A stretch of DNA of 64,000 bases from Paramecium tetraurelia. Lineage: Eukaryota; Ciliophora; Oligohymenophorea; Peniculida; Parameciidae. A program made the position numbers and the translations under genes. This document shows, piece after piece, positions 12,201-27,400 of this stretch. How positions within the stretch are numbered: position 1 is the stretch's first letter; the number at the start of each line of letters is the position of its first letter. The stretch covers positions 441,572-505,571 of the forward strand of contig NW_001799155.1 in NCBI RefSeq assembly GCF_000165425.1, given 5' to 3'. Under the pieces are notes generated by a model, which saw nothing but the letters and a program-made list of their open reading frames with translations, made no database searches and was not told where the DNA came from.

Positions 12201-15200
12201 TCTTATTTCTTATGAAATGCTTTCTATGCTGTTGATTCTTAATTTTATTTCTTATTTTATTTACTCTGATGTAGATTTGATATCCTAAGAAAAAAAAAGT
12301 TTTTACATTTCAATTAATTCCTTATTTTTCAATAGATTTCTGACTCTTTAATCTTTTTCAAAAACCCAAAGGTATTGAATCAGTTTTGATGAAAACTCTA
12401 CCATTTTGTCTTCTTTAATTCCTTACTATAACTTTATTAAATTAAAAGCTAAGCATTCTCTAATTTTATAATCATTGCTTAAAATCAAATACATCAAATA
12501 TCGACTTTTTTATTTTTACTTATTCGCATAGGTTATTGATTATATTTAAGTATAAAGGGTCTAAATTTTGAGGTATTTTATCCGAACTTTATTATCTTAA
12601 TTCAAAGAAAGCTAAAGTTTCTTATAAAGTTGATTCAACTTACTCAATTTATTAATCATTTCCTCTTTCAATTTAATGATCTTATTAATCATCCTCTTGT
12701 TTACTTTAAATGATACATTTGCAACTCTCTCTCTCTTCTTAACTTTATCCCTTTAATTTTTCAATAAAATTAATAATTGAAGTTTTAATTTAAAATTTGG
12801 ATTCTACTTGTTACATTTATGTATTGCAGTTATTGACATGAACTTAAATTTCTTCATTATCTGGTTATTAAAGTTAATTTATAATTAACATTAATAATTG
12901 TTCTAATAATTTCAGTAATTTATTAGTATCCTTTATCATTTTCAAATCTTTATCAACACAAAAATGACAGAAATCTAAATGCTTATTCTTTCTGATCCAA
13001 TTTTAGAAAGTCAATTTTTTGACATCTGCCAGACTATTATCAAACTCTCCTTAATTATTTTGAATTTCTCTTATAACATTATCATATTTTTCCATTTAAT
13101 TGTTTAAAGCCTCAAAGTCATAATATTCATTCTAATTTTATAAAACGATAAATTGAGCTTCTTGCATGAATTTAATAACTTATGATTTGATCGTTTTGGT
13201 TTATTAGCTTATAATATTTTCTTATTCATTTTGGATCATCTAATAATCTGTTTTTATTTATTAAAGGAGTTATTTTTTTTTATCTTTAATATTATTACTT
13301 CCTTTATCCAGGTCTTTTGATTTCAAAATATATTCTAATTTTTCCTTTTATTATGTTAACTACTTGATTAAAATTAATTTAAAATCTTAATAAAATTTTT
13401 ATTGTTCTTGAATGGCTAAACGTTTCTCCTTCTCTAAATTATAATCAAATGTGTTAATTTTATATTAGTGGATTTAGCAAAATTGTTTCATTAGTTTTAA
13501 TATTTAGAGACTAAAAGTACAATTTCTATAAATTTTCTCAATATCCTTTTTATTTGCAACTTTTTTTTGACCCAAATCAAATCTATCCGAAAAATTAGTA
13601 ACTAGTTATTACCTTAGTGTTTTAATCCATTAACCTGAACATATAGTATTTGACATAGCTTATATTTATAAAGGAGGAATTTTAATATTGTAATCATGTG
13701 TTTTAATACTTGATGCTGAGAAACAAAATTTTTGTTAAAATTCCTTTATATTTATTATGCACTATTATAATATTAATGATATTTCGGAATTTTATTAAGA
13801 ATTCAGGTGAATTTGAATCTAAAATTTGGAATTTACGTCATCTAAATCTTACTTTTTTGATATTGGATTTAAAGTAATTTCAGATAGATAACTCAAATAC
13901 TCTACCACTTTTAGAAAATTTGAAACAAAATCTTCCAAGAAGGCTTAAAATTTGACCTTAATAAATTCTTCAATACTCTAAAAAATCTACTTTAGTTTTT
14001 CTTAAACGTCAATCTTAAATTTATCAACGCAAGGTAAAAGCAACTTTAATTTTTCAAAGTCAATATTAGATCTTTCTATGACAAAAATGAGATAATATAA
14101 GGCCTATTTATATCCATCTAAAATTTATTTTCTAAAAACAATATAACCATCTTAGAGTAATTTGATTTAAAGCTATGTATTATCCTATTAAGTAAAATAA
14201 TCTGTAAATGAATCTTTCATTTATTAGTAAAGAAGAACTAATTCATCTAACTAAGAATTAAATCTTTCAATTTACTTTTCTATAAATAATACATCATTAT
14301 TTTGTAAAACTATTTCATAATCCTTTATAGTAATTTCGTGCTTATTTTTAAAGCTAAAATCTTTATAGAAATTCCAAAGGTTAATTTACTGAGAAAATTA
14401 ACCTTTTAATAGAGAATCTGATATTAATTTAAACTTGGGAATACTCTATTTTTCCATTAAGTTGTTTATTTCTTTGCTAAAATATTTTACTTGATTTTGA
14501 AATAACACTGCAGACCCTTAATTTCTATTCTATGGAAGACTAAGAATTAAGTTATTTTCAATTAAATTATTCCACATTGATTATTATTCTATTGGAGAAC
14601 CTTTAACAATTTCAAATTTATCGAGAATGGGTCTATATGCTAAAATATCCATTATCATTGATATCCAACTAAAATGAATGATCCAATTATCTGAATTTAG
14701 AATATATTATTAAAATGCATCTTTTAGTTATTTCAATTAATTATAGACTGAGTACTAAGATTTTAATTGCCTCACGATAGTCCATTTAAGAGTTTGGAAT
14801 AAATAATAAGTAGCATATACCTCTTCAGGATATAATACTTTGTCTTTATATTGTAAAAATAAAAATTTAGCTCCTTCAATAAGACTTGGGATTAAGTCTT
14901 CAGTAGGTGACATTGCCAAAGCTGACTAAGCTACATTTTTAACAATATTTATTAATAAATTTTTTCCTTCTTCTGAATTGGTTTGACAATTCATCAACAT
15001 TATTTTCATAAGAGTTATTTCATATTCTATTCCTGTATTCCATACATTTGCTTATTCAATGCTCAATTACCCTTTAAATTCCTCTACATCTTGTAATAAT
15101 TCTTATTGCATAGTTAATTCCATTTTTCGATCCTCATTCTGTATTTAAAATGAATATATAATTCTCAAAAAATCATTACAAATTTAAAGAACTTAATAAC

Positions 15201-15654
15201 ATAAAAACCATGAAGATCTTAAATATATGGGAAGAATTTTTAGCAATTCCCTAAAAGAATTCAAAGATTTTGTATATATTGATTAAGTTAAATTTTGGTT
15301 AACGCAACAAGTATTTAAATGTTCTCTATTATACATAAACCATTAAAATGCAATTATTACTTCATTTCTTTGTTAGGGATCAATTAAAAGTGAAGCTTTA
15401 TTATTGATAATGCTAACATAATTTTCAAGTTTAATCAATAAATCATTGGGTACACCAATAATTAACTTTTCTTCAACTTTTGAAGTTGGTTTTGATTATC
15501 CACAGCCTCCTCCTCTTAATTGAATTTCAAATTATTATATAGTTCCCTTAACAAAAGTTGCACAAAATTTTGACTTTTGTGGCTGAGGATTCAACACATC
15601 TGAAAAAAGACTGCTATTGTAGCTATCCTTGCAATTTACCAATTTGATATTCAT
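3245..15654 (-). pseudogene. Giant NACHT-WD40 STAND protein, copy A (two frameshifts)
   Basis: About 4,130 codons with TAA/TAG read as Gln and no intron visible. The start is the ATG at 15654 (MNIKLVNC), followed by a conserved RGGGCGQ motif and a long helical, Gln-rich region. A NACHT NTPase follows, with Walker A GNAGSGKS (11723-11700) and Walker B ILILDSYDEM. Then come a pentapeptide-like strip (near 9700-9830; NISGLSFCNADLSKSKF) and many WD40 blades (about 9650-3480) such as KTIKLWDIQ. It ends QKGARE before TGA. Against copies B and C it has an extra base in the run at 12481-12484, giving TGA at once, and another extra base at about 7263-7267. These make it a probable pseudogene, unless they are assembly errors. 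By family it would be an ATP-switched signalling scaffold. Confidence 0.8.
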
Positions 15655-15925
15655 GATACTTTTGAAATATTTATTTAAATAATAGAAAGAGTTTCGTTTT
15701 TATTTGTATTTGAATATAATATAATAGATATATTTTCCTAGATTTATTGTATAAGTTTATTAATGTTTGTCCTAACATTGGAAAAATAATTTAAATTAAT
15801 ATCTATTTTACAAATGAAATAAATTATATATATAAACAAGACATAAAAATAATTAACCAGATTAAAAACTGTCTTTAAAAACGAATTAATTTAATACTGA
15901 ATATTTTTTTATATATTCATTAATA
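15655..15925. other. Spacer upstream of copy A
   Basis: AT-rich spacer, about 270 bp, with no gene. It is weakly similar to the spacer upstream of copy B (30830-31159). It would hold the promoter of copy A, but I see no defined element. Confidence 0.4.
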
Positions 15926-17290
15926 AGCTCCTTTTTAGAGAAACAATTCAATACTAGATTTATTTTCTGATTATATCCTTAATCTTTGATAAAATGGGCT
16001 ATTGAGCAGTCAATAATGATAACTTGGCAGACGATTTATAAAAAAATATTTAAAATTTAGTGATATCCTCGTTTAACTTCAACGATTCAAAACACTATTT
16101 TAAAAAAAATTTGTTTAATTAACATCAATAGAATATAGATTAATAGAACCATCCAAAAGAAGTGCTACAAAATTAATTCTATTTGGACAAAACTAAAGAT
16201 TTTTAATTTATCGTTTATTTATCATTCAAGCAAATTTATTCAGACTATTCTACTTTCCATAAAGCAATTGAACTTATGAAATCTACTCAATTTTAACCTT
16301 CTATTAATAAAAAATCATTTTTTATGACAAAGTAATTCAGCTTATACAATTTTCAACTCATTAACAGGCAAAATTGAATAAGATCTTTCTTGTCTTGAAA
16401 AAGAAAAATTTAGAAGTTGGTTGAACAGATCAAAGACTAAAAAATCTAATTTGATTTCTTTAATTTTTTTGAAACTTATAGAATCAAAAATTGTCTAGTC
16501 AAAATAACCACTATCAAATTGCCATCATTTGAATAGAATATCTAACCTTAATTACTTACCTGTTTAATTATATGCATTTTTCTTATTTGATATTTTTAAT
16601 ATTCATGATTTCAATGATGTTTTGATTGCTTAAAGCCAAATAATTACCATTTTCTGAGAAGAATGGCTTACTTTAGGAATTACAAACTGATTTAGATAAA
16701 CTTTCTACAAACTTATCAATATTATTAAATACAGCTTTTTTTTTAAAATCATCTTTAACTTAAACTAATAAGTTATTAAGGTGCCATATCAATTATTATT
16801 TTATAAACTTAATTTCTTGACAATTTTCTCTATTTTATTGATTCTTAAAAATTAAAGTTTATTCCTATTTGCAATAATTAATATTTCCGATGCTTAAAAT
16901 TAAATGATTTCTCCAGTAAAATCTTCAAAGTTATGAATCATTTAAAGATTTTATAACTCCAAAATTTGCAATGAAGGAGTCAAGCTTGCCAAATATTTAC
17001 TATCTGGTGAAAAGCAAGTACAATTTTAATTTTCTATACCCTATAACTCATTTTTATAAATAGTTGGATACAGTTTTAAGACTTATACTTAATTACTAAG
17101 CTTTTGACCCATTTCTTATTTCTCAGAATTAAAGGCACAGCTAAGAATTAAAGATTTTATTAGAGTGGTTAAATTATTTGGTAAATAACTATTTAATCAA
17201 TATCCTGGTTGTTTAAGCTTTTGACAAAAATTATTTAGAATAAAACTTACAATACATTCCAACATCCAAGGATTCTACTTGTTAATTGTT
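15926..17290 (-). pseudogene. 3' fragment of a gene-C-like NACHT-WD40 gene (second debris block)
   Basis: Aligns to gene C from its stop region (31160) to about 32510, that is the final WD40 blades and the C-terminal tail; it is also close to 1-1250. Gaps such as those around 16440-16520 break the frame. Near 17290-17310 the similarity changes to the 3' flank of the LRR gene (about 45130). The deletion endpoint therefore differs from that of the first block, where similarity to gene C runs about 450 bp further. It is a decayed remnant with no expected product. Confidence 0.75.
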
Positions 17291-17344
17291 TCCTCTAATT
17301 AGTATAATATATTTATAGTAAAAAATAATATATCTTATTATTAT

Positions 17345-17950
17345 ATTATGAATTATATCTTCCTTCTTTTTTTGTTTTGGTTCCTTGCATGAGAACACTT
17401 TCTAGGAGAAGAGGCATTCTTAATCGATCATCCTTAGGATCTGTCATTTTATTTATTGTTCGAATAATATTGACTTTTGGATACTCATTTCTTTTCTTAC
17501 AAGAAGACCTCTGATATTTCAGGAATAAAATCTATTGAAATAAACGGTAGATTGGGTAATGCCTAGATAATTAATTCAATAAAATACTTTGAGTATTCCT
17601 TCCAATCCTTGTTTTACTAATTATTAAGTTCCAGAATTCAAGTTTATTACATGATTAAGTAATATAACTAATTCATTATAAGCAAGATATAAAATTTCTC
17701 CTAATCCAAGTTATTGTTATTTGTAAGTAACTCAATCTACCTACTGAAGAATCACTGATATCAGCTGATCCAGAGAGTATGACAGTATAAATTTTTGAAA
17801 AAGGGAAGTAGCAGAAATGACTGAGTCACTAATCTAGGAATAAAGGACAAGTCTTAAAGTTACAAATTTATCTTGGAATGTGAATTTAGATCAGATAACA
17901 ATCCTGCTTATAGGATTCAGGAATCAAAATACTTTTGGATAGAAAATCAT
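17345..17950 (-). pseudogene. 3' fragment of the AMN1-like LRR gene (copy 2)
   Basis: Similar to the 3' half of the intact LRR gene (about 45180-45780), including the end that in the intact gene encodes a MQRPKKKKK tail. Relative to the intact gene it carries frame-breaking gaps, for example in the stretch after CTCATTTC near 17485. The intron equivalent to 45380-45404 is recognisable at about 17563-17590 and ends in TAG. The 5' half is missing. Confidence 0.7.
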
Positions 17951-18402
17951 ATATCTAAAATAATTAAAAACTAATAGTACAGCTGCCCTCATATTAAGAA
18001 AAACAATTATTTTGTATTGTTAAGGTGAATCAAAATCTATTGATGAATTTTGGTTTTGATATAATCCTTTTAGACATTAAGAATGAATCTTCGCAATCTT
18101 TTGCTAACAGATCTTAAAATTATAGAATCTGTATAAATCTTGATTTGATTGCCTAGAATGTATCTAAAACAATAAATAATCTAATTAACGGTTAAAACTT
18201 AGCAATCATAATATCAAATATTTCGACCCAATCGAATTCAACATAAGTCTTATTGGAAGTATTCATTATTCTATAGTTTAGCTTTTAGACTAAAATTGAT
18301 AAATTTTTTATTAGAACTGTCAAAACTGTTATTATCTGTATTATTATGATGGATATTTATATAGATTATATATTATTTTGTAAATTTTTAATAATATCTA
18401 TA
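17951..18402. other. Non-coding stretch downstream of copy B
   Basis: Near-identical to 2771-3244 and part of the duplicated block. No gene seen. Confidence 0.5.
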
Positions 18403-21400
18403 TCATTCTCTTGCTCCTTTTTATCTGAATAGTTAAATGATTGATTTGTCATTTTAGGTGATTTTTGAATCCTTTACTATGCATTAATTGGCTAATAATA
18501 AAGATTATCTGGAAAACGATTTATAACAAATTAGTCTGAATTCTTTTTTAATAGTTTCAGCTACTTAAATTTAAGTCTATTCTTAATTTTCATCGTTTTA
18601 TTTGATGTTTTAATCATTCTTAATTTATTCAACAGAATATAAATTTATAGATCCATCATAAATTGCTGCTGCAAAATCGGTTCCATTAGGACTGAAAGTA
18701 AAACTGTTCAATTAATTATTTTAATTTTCTATTTTCAAAATTGGTTTAATTTTATCTAAATGGTCAGAACTTGCTAAATCCCATAGATATATTGATCTAA
18801 ATTAATTGCCAGCAATTAATAGAGTTCCTAAGGGATTTATGACTGAAGAAAAACACTAATCTTCACATTCAATTTTTCTAATCATAGTTAATTTAGTTTT
18901 ATCTATAATTTTAACAATTAATATGTAATATCTGTATGAAATGGCAAATATTGAATTGATGGATGATGAACTTATTGATAGTGCTTCGCTAGCTGTCATT
19001 ATGCTATCTAATTTACATTTTATATTTTCTAAAGTTGAAGTAAACAATTAAGGACGTCCATCTATTATTGTCATCAAATTTTAGAAATCTGATGAATATT
19101 AAAGTTCATTTATTTAATCATTGATTAACTCTTCAGTATATAATTATTTGATCCTAATTAAATTTTATGAATCTTCTTAATTGTAAACTATAAAATTCCC
19201 ATTTGCTGAAATAACAGGATTTGATTATTTAATATATTATATATCATAAACAGCTACTTATTAACATTATCCATCATTTAAAAGTTTCCATACTTTTATT
19301 TTTTTATCAAATCCACAAACAAAATATGCCTATTTTTATGCAAATGAGAGACTTCTTATAGGTTTTTCAAAATAAATTGATGAAAGTAATTTAATATTAA
19401 GTATTTCTTTAATGTCTAAAATATTGATTTTATGCTAATTTGCTATTACCAATATCTTTAATTCAATAAGCATAGCATTAGTTCCAGACCATATGTCAGT
19501 ATTTAACAGTTACTTTTAGTTTTTTAAGTCCCATATGATAAAGCCTTATTAATTTAATTATACAATATAGTCTCCATCATAAGTTGAGTAAAATTGTAAA
19601 GGCTGCTATTGTTCATCTTATAAAATCTTACTTTATCCAGAATTCAAAGAGCGGATCCTTTTAATTCCATGATAACTATAAAAAAAAACTGATAAATGCA
19701 TGGGACAGAAAGTATATCTATCACAATTCTCTATCTACCAAATATTTTTTAGTTTTAATGAAAAATCTTCCTAAACAGAAAAAATACAAATTGTTTCTTT
19801 TTAACAACAAACCAGTTCAGTGTCATAATTTATAAATTATAAATCGTGAATTGATTGTTTTTGAATCAAAGTAATTTCTTTAATAATTGATTTCTCATAA
19901 TTCCATAAATAAATTTTGCAATTTCTGGTAGCCAAAGCTACTACAATTTCATTTTAAGAAAATGCTGCAATGCCGTTCAAATTTTGAATATCTATTTAAT
20001 ACTTTTATTAATCATTGAGATTGACTAAGAAAAGCTAGGTATTATTAAGAGAATAAACTATAAAATTGCATGGCTTAGAAAACTTTAAAAAGTAATCTAA
20101 ATATTAAAATTCTAATTTAGTAACAATTTCTTTTTATTTATTTTTTATGTCCCACTTTAATATCACACAACTTTCTGAAGCTGTATAGAGAATGTTTGAA
20201 TCATCTCTGCTAAATTCAAAAAACTTAAGAGCTTCTTCAAAATCTAAATTCATATCATCTTATTTTTTAGAAATATCAACAATAATGATCATAGATCTTT
20301 ATCTTTAATAAATTGCTAAATATCGATCATCATATGATATAATAGACTGTTCAGAATTGTTAAGATTCTTGATTTCAGATTTTATTTCTCCAGAAATGCT
20401 GTCTATTAATGTTATTTAATCTTAACCAATTAATATAAATTACTTTTAGCTGTTTGATAAATAACTACTCTAGAATTAGATATCTATATCAACAAAGGGC
20501 AATTACTTTTACATTTAATTGAGATTTGATATGATAATAGCATCACTATTTATTGAAACCAAGTAATCTTGGTAATCAAATTTAATTATATCAATTTAAA
20601 CGATTGTTGGTTCTAATAAAATTTATGATTACTTTTTCCAACTATTGTTTATTTTCTACCAAATAATCATAATATTATTAGTATCTATTGTTAATAATTA
20701 TCGACCATAATCCCATGATCTAATAATTACAACTTCTGATTAATGTCCTTCAAGATTTTCAGTTAAATCAGTTGATAAATTATGAACCCTAACCTGATTA
20801 TCATAACCTTAAAATAAAATGTCATCTTCATCTGAAATACAAATGGGATTGCTCATATATTTAGAGATTTTAAATTTTTTATCTTTTTTATCTATTTTAT
20901 CCAAACTCCAAACTTAAATTTTAGTAATTGTTTGCATTCTACTATTATTAAATATACCTCTATCATTTGAAAGTGTAGCAAAGCATCCTGATGGAGAAAA
21001 ACATAAGATATTTGGATATAAATACAACTCATTTATTTTAAAGTATAAAGTTGTCTCCTATGGAAATTTAACATCCCAAAAATATAGTAATCCATCATTA
21101 CATACTGATGCTAACCACTTAGAACAAAAAGAGAATTCTATACATAGTACCTCTTAAGTATGATCTTCTAACTTAATTATAAAATTTTTTTCTAATAAAT
21201 CCCATAAAATAATTGAGTGATCTTTACTACATGATGCAATAATAAGACCATCCTTTGAGAAGGCAACTTAGTTTACACATTTTTAATGCCCTTTTGAAAT
21301 ATTTGATTATTCACTTAATTCTATATTCCATAATTTAATATATTTGTCATTACTTGCAGAGGCCAAACATTATCCATCAGATGAAAAAGATAATTAGTTA

Positions 21401-24400
21401 ACAAAATCTGTATGACCTTCAAATACTGCTATTTTCTTTTTAGCGTTCACATCCCACAAAAAAATCTTTTAATCAATGCTACCAGATGCTAGTAATCTCA
21501 TTTTCTATGAGTAGCTGAGGCATGTAACATCTCTATCATGTTCTCCTAGTAGAGTATCTTCAGATTTATTAAGTTTAATCAAATATATCTATGTATAACT
21601 ACCAACACTAATAGTATTAGAATCAATTTATTCTAAACTATTTATTGTTCCAGAAACTTTTCGGGAAACATTATTATCAACATTTAAATCCAGCCTATGT
21701 GTCCTTAGTTATGAAGATTCTCCAATAATGATTGATAAGTTATCAAAAGATGTTGCAAAAGAATTTTAATTTACAAAATATTGTATTTTTTAACTTATGC
21801 TTATTATTTAGGCTTATGACATCCAATTCAAATTTATTAATTTGAGTCTCTTTGATTACTTAATAAATATAAAACCAAAAGCAGGAGTTACAGACACTTC
21901 ATCTACATCAGATCCACATTGGAAAGAACAGAGAAGTTTTAGTTATTTATTTTCATCAAGAGAACCTACTATTGCTTAGTTATGCTCTTTATAGTAATGC
22001 AATAAATTGCCACTCTTAGAAAATTTGATTGGGAATATTTTACTATCATTAATTACTGTCAAGTCTTTTTTATTTTGAATGTCATAAAATTTAAAGCAGT
22101 AACTTTATTAGTACCCATTACTAGCCTATTAATAATTACAAGCTATTAACTATCCATCAGAAGAAATTGCAGATTATCTAAATAATTCATAAAAATATTC
22201 AAATTTTGAAGATATTAGATCAAAGATACCTGAACCCTCCTTATTTCGGATAAATATTTTATTATTGCATTCAAAAGAGTTTACTTGAAGTATTTTACTT
22301 TTTGGAAACAAACACTTAATTTTTTATTGGGTTTTTATTTCTCGAATGACAAAATCAGAATTCGATATGTAACTTATATAATCATTGTTACATGTCCAAG
22401 AAAATTATTCTAAAGACTAATTTGTATAAGTTTAAATCTCATATATATTTTAGGGGTCTTAGATATTAAATAGTCTTATGGTATTTTCACATTATAAAAT
22501 TAGAACCTAATCGTTTTTGGTGAGCTTTAGAGAATAACTTTCTTCGCAAATAGTAAAACTAAAGATTTCCTCCTTCGAATAAATATGCTGCTTAGAAATA
22601 TTCATATTAACTGAAATTATACAATGCTAACCATCTTGAAAGAACTGTACATGATTAAGTTTATACTTGATATTAGATATTGATTTCTACTATTTCCAGT
22701 CAACAATTGATATACCATCAGATTAATCATTAGTAACAATCTATCCATTTGTTAAAAATTAAACAACTTTTTTAGAGGTAGGAATTATTCCCTTTAAAGT
22801 GCATTTTGAGAGAGGAGTTATTTTTAATTTTCTCTCCATAAGATATATAAGATTTTGATCATTATCAATTAACAATAATTTGCTGATTACACTTTAAGGT
22901 TTATAAGCATTAATCATCTCAATTTTATTCTCAAAATATCTCCAAACCCTAATGTAATTCCCACCAGTCACAAATAAATTACCATTCTTAGAGAAACTAA
23001 TACTATTATATGCTGAATCCAAAGGAAGTTTATTATTAACAATTATCTCTCCTGATGTTTAATTCCAAAATATTATGTTTTTATCGCTTAAACATACTAA
23101 AGATATTCCATCTGGGCAAAATTGAAATACTAGAGAGCTGTAATTTTAATCCTCAATTTCCAAAACTCTTTCTTCATTCTTGCTTATGTTCCATAAAATT
23201 ATTTAATCCTAACTTTGTCTTTGATTAATAGCTAAGGTATTATTATCATACGATATTAAAATAGTTCCTCTTGACGGCTTATATTAATCTAATATCTTTA
23301 TTTCCGATCCATTATTATTTTCATCTAAAATCCTTATTTTTTAATCATTAGTCTAAATAATTAATAAAGATCCATCAGGAGAATAGTTGATTTATTCTAT
23401 TTGAACGCCATCATCTATTTCATTGAATTTCTAACACTAATAAGGAGCTATGCTAATATTCCAAAAAGATAGGCTTCCATCTTCAAATATTGTAGATAAT
23501 ATAGGCTTGCAAGGAGAAAAAGCCAGAGCAGAAATTTTTTTTTAATTTTCAATTTATTTATCTATCAGTTTTTTTTCTTTAAAATCATATAAAGATATTT
23601 ATTTGGATTAGCTACTTATCATGGCCATTATTTAATAATTAGCTTAGAGTGAAAATTGTGTTATTTAGATATTATTGAAATAATCTTATTCTTCCGATTG
23701 ATTGAAATACTAATTTTTATCATCATAAATAATAATTTCATTTTAACATTGTTCAAATATTAAATCCTAATTATAAAATGAATTTTTTTATCTATTACTA
23801 AGAATTACTTCCTGGAAAGTGTTCAAATCCCAATATCTTACTTTTTTTCCTTTTATTATTAATCTCTATTCATTACTAGTAATATCAATTTAGGTTATTT
23901 CTTAATCAAAATATATACTATTAATAATAGCTTAAGTATTAAGATCTAATATTAATAGTGTTTAATCTTAAACAATAACAGCAAAATTAGAATTAGGGAA
24001 TAAGTAAACATGATAGGAATACTATATATTAGCAAGATAGGCAGAATCATCATACTAAAATTCTCCATAGGCTAAATAGTTTTCTGTTCCAATGACTAAT
24101 TCTCTTTCATTGGGTAGTGTCAAATATTAGATTTAATATTCTTTAAACGATAAAACTTAGCATTTACATTTATCTTTCAAATCCCATAATAATAGTAAAT
24201 TTGTACATGCAGATACTAATCTATTTCCTGCCTTACTAAAAGCTAATGCCTGAATCTTTCCAGTATGACCTATTAAAATCCTTTCAGCCCTTCTTTTTGG
24301 ATGAATTAGTTTTATGCTAGAGTCGTCTAATCCTAAGGCGATCAATTAATCATCAGAAGTAAAGGTGTAAACCAAGATTTCCTATTGACACTAAAATATT

Positions 24401-27400
24401 ATATCATCTGGTTTTTCTGAGATGCTTTCAAAATTGCAAATTACAAAGATTCCTGAACTATCGACTGAAGCTATTTTTTTTCCATCTGAAGTGAATTTGA
24501 TTGCTGTAACTTGATAATCATGATAGTCTATATTAAAAATCAACTACTTTATTTCTGGATTCTAAATATCCCATAATTTTATTGTTTTATCCTTACTAGC
24601 AGAGGCTAGAGTTTTACTATCAGGTGAAAAGGTAACTGCTAATATTGTATCTTGATGACCATCCAATTGTTAAATGACTTTATAACTTTCCACATCCCAA
24701 AGACTTACTAAATTTCCTTTTCCATTTGATGCAATTAATTTACCATTTGAAGAAAATTCGACAACTTTAACTTGTTCATCTTCTTTTAAAAATGGTTTTT
24801 CTTTACATCTTACATTGTTCCATTCAACATCTGTCAAATTTGCATAATTAAAATTACAAGAATTAATATTAATATTGGTAAATTTAGATTTACTTAGATC
24901 TGCGTTACAAAAACTTAAACCTGAGATATTTGTATCAATTAACTAAATTTCTGAAAAATTTTCGTATCCTAAATACACATCCAATTAAGATAACAAGAAA
25001 ATACTATTTGAAGCAGCAAAAATATAGTTCTCATTTGTAGATAATTTAACAATATTAATAAGAATGTGTTTAATGTTATCTTGGTTACTTAATTTCTCAT
25101 TGATAAATGTTAATACTCCTTTAAAATGATCCTTTGAAATATTTAATGCAGGTTTATTATATAATGATTCCATCAATCTGGTAATATATTTCTAATCCAA
25201 ATTTTCTTCATTCAAAAATTAAGAACCAGATTAAAGCAGCAATTCTATAATGTATTTAGCAACATAAAATTCTTAAATAGATTTGTGAGTAAAGGAATAG
25301 ATACTTCCTTTAGCGTTTAAGAGAATACAACTTCGTATTAATTTATTATAATCAAGTTCCTATTATGAATCATTAAAATAATCATCAAGCCAACCATCAT
25401 CATTTTATTACCAGTTATAATTATTTGTTAATTTCAATTTTCCTTTTTATTAATACGTGATTTAAGATAATTAATTTTTAGTCATTTCTAATGCTAAATT
25501 AGATGAAAATTATAGAATATCTATTTAAAAGCTTTCCCAATTTGAAATTTTACCTGTCTCTCTTAACTTTTGAATTTATTAATCATGATAAAAATGAATG
25601 AAACTCTCATAGAACTCAAATATTGTCAACTTTTTCATCTTTAAGGCTTAAACTACATATTCTATATCCTGACTAGAGATACTAAAAGACTAATTATCAA
25701 CTAGTAAGTTTTAATTTTCGATTTTAAGAATGCTAGTTATTGAGTAAAATTAAAAAAACTTTAAGCTTTCCAATTAATCTAAAAGTTAAGTAGCTTTTGC
25801 TTAAAATTCTGATTTATTTAGTTACTCATAATATTTCATTTTTTGGCTTTTTCCATCAAAAGTTGGTTTGATTACCTAATTATTTTCTTTTTGATCTAAA
25901 TTATTTTTGTAATTCTCTTATAAATATTTAGAGAAATTAGATTTTTAGATAATATTGAGATAACCCTAAACAAATCTATTTTTTAAATCCACAGAACCTT
26001 ACTATTGCCTTGCCATATTAGGTAATACTTAGACAATAATTTCAAACATGAAGGGAGTTGATAATAAATCAGAAATACCTACATTTTCTATGGCCTTTTC
26101 AAATTTATAAACACTCCATAAAGATGACAAATCTTTCCTGAGCCCTATAATCTATTCGTCTTTTAAATAATTAAATGGAGAATACTCTAAAATTCTCTTG
26201 ATTAAATCTTCCCTCTAGGAATTTTCAAAGATTGATTCTGATTATTCTTTATATGAACTTTAAATCCTGTTTTAAACTTCTACATTAACATAGTACCATA
26301 TTTTTAAAAATTCATCTAAATTAAAGTTTTATTATGAAATCTATTTCAAGAAATCATAAACTGCTCTTATTTTTCTCTTAACACTAAGTTCAGCATATTG
26401 AATTAAATAATTACTTTTTTAACCTTTATCAAAATCTTAGATCTAAACTTCTTTTAAACTCCTTATGCTATTCCCATAGAACCAAGTTTAATAACCCAAA
26501 GTGTTTAATATTTCTCTTCTGGTTGTGATGATTATCTTGACTTATTTTTAATTTTCATCAATATTCAAATCATTAATTAACTTATTTGTAATAATGAGAT
26601 TTTATTAGATACAATCTTATTTCATTTCATCATAACTATCAAGTATTAAAATGATATATTCTTTTTTATTTTAAATCGCATCTTTAAATTCTCTAAGTTA
26701 ATATTTATCAAATTAATAATTATCAGATTCTAATGCTTATTCAAATAAATTATATTTTGGATTTTTTAAAGTTGGAAGTGATACAAAGATTGGAATCCAT
26801 TTCGAATTAATTTCTCTTTATTTCCATAGAAATTCTTCAATTTTTCTAGCTGCTTTACTTTTACCAGAACCAGCATTTCCTGACAGCTACCGATAACATC
26901 ATTTGATTTAGATTCATCCCAAATAAATTCATTAACTTCACCTGTGAAATCATTCCATTATTCACTCATTAAATTGGTTATTATTACTCCATCTTTGGAT
27001 TTAATAATTTCCCCAGTCACAGGATCATATTCAATGGTTTTCAATTAAACATATACAGAATCTACTTCTGCTAATCTAGATTATGATAATATCTTTTATG
27101 TTCTTATTTCTAATAATTCATCATATCTTTTTCCTCTTAATTTACGAATATCATCCCCAACTTAATTTAAACTCTCTTATAAATTATCAATTTAATTTTT
27201 TATTTACTTCACATCTTTTGATATATCCTTTAAAAATATTAAACTAATATCCATTTTCTCTGACATTTCAGTAATATTATCATTATATTGTTCAAGTTCT
27301 TCATAAGCTAGCTTTAGTTTATTATTTAAGTTGCTCTTTAATTTATGAATTTCCTTCAAGTCTTATTTCTTATGAAATGCTTTCTATGCTGTTGATTCTT

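Larger units (their letters stand above)
2276..15660. repeat. Large tandem duplication, unit 1
   Basis: The whole stretch, LRR fragment plus spacer plus NACHT-WD40 copy A, is repeated in the same order and orientation at about 17440-30830. Long parts are almost identical (for instance 2340-3400 with 17470-18560, and about 10100-15600 with 25270-30700), while parts of the WD40 region have diverged. Confidence 0.8.
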
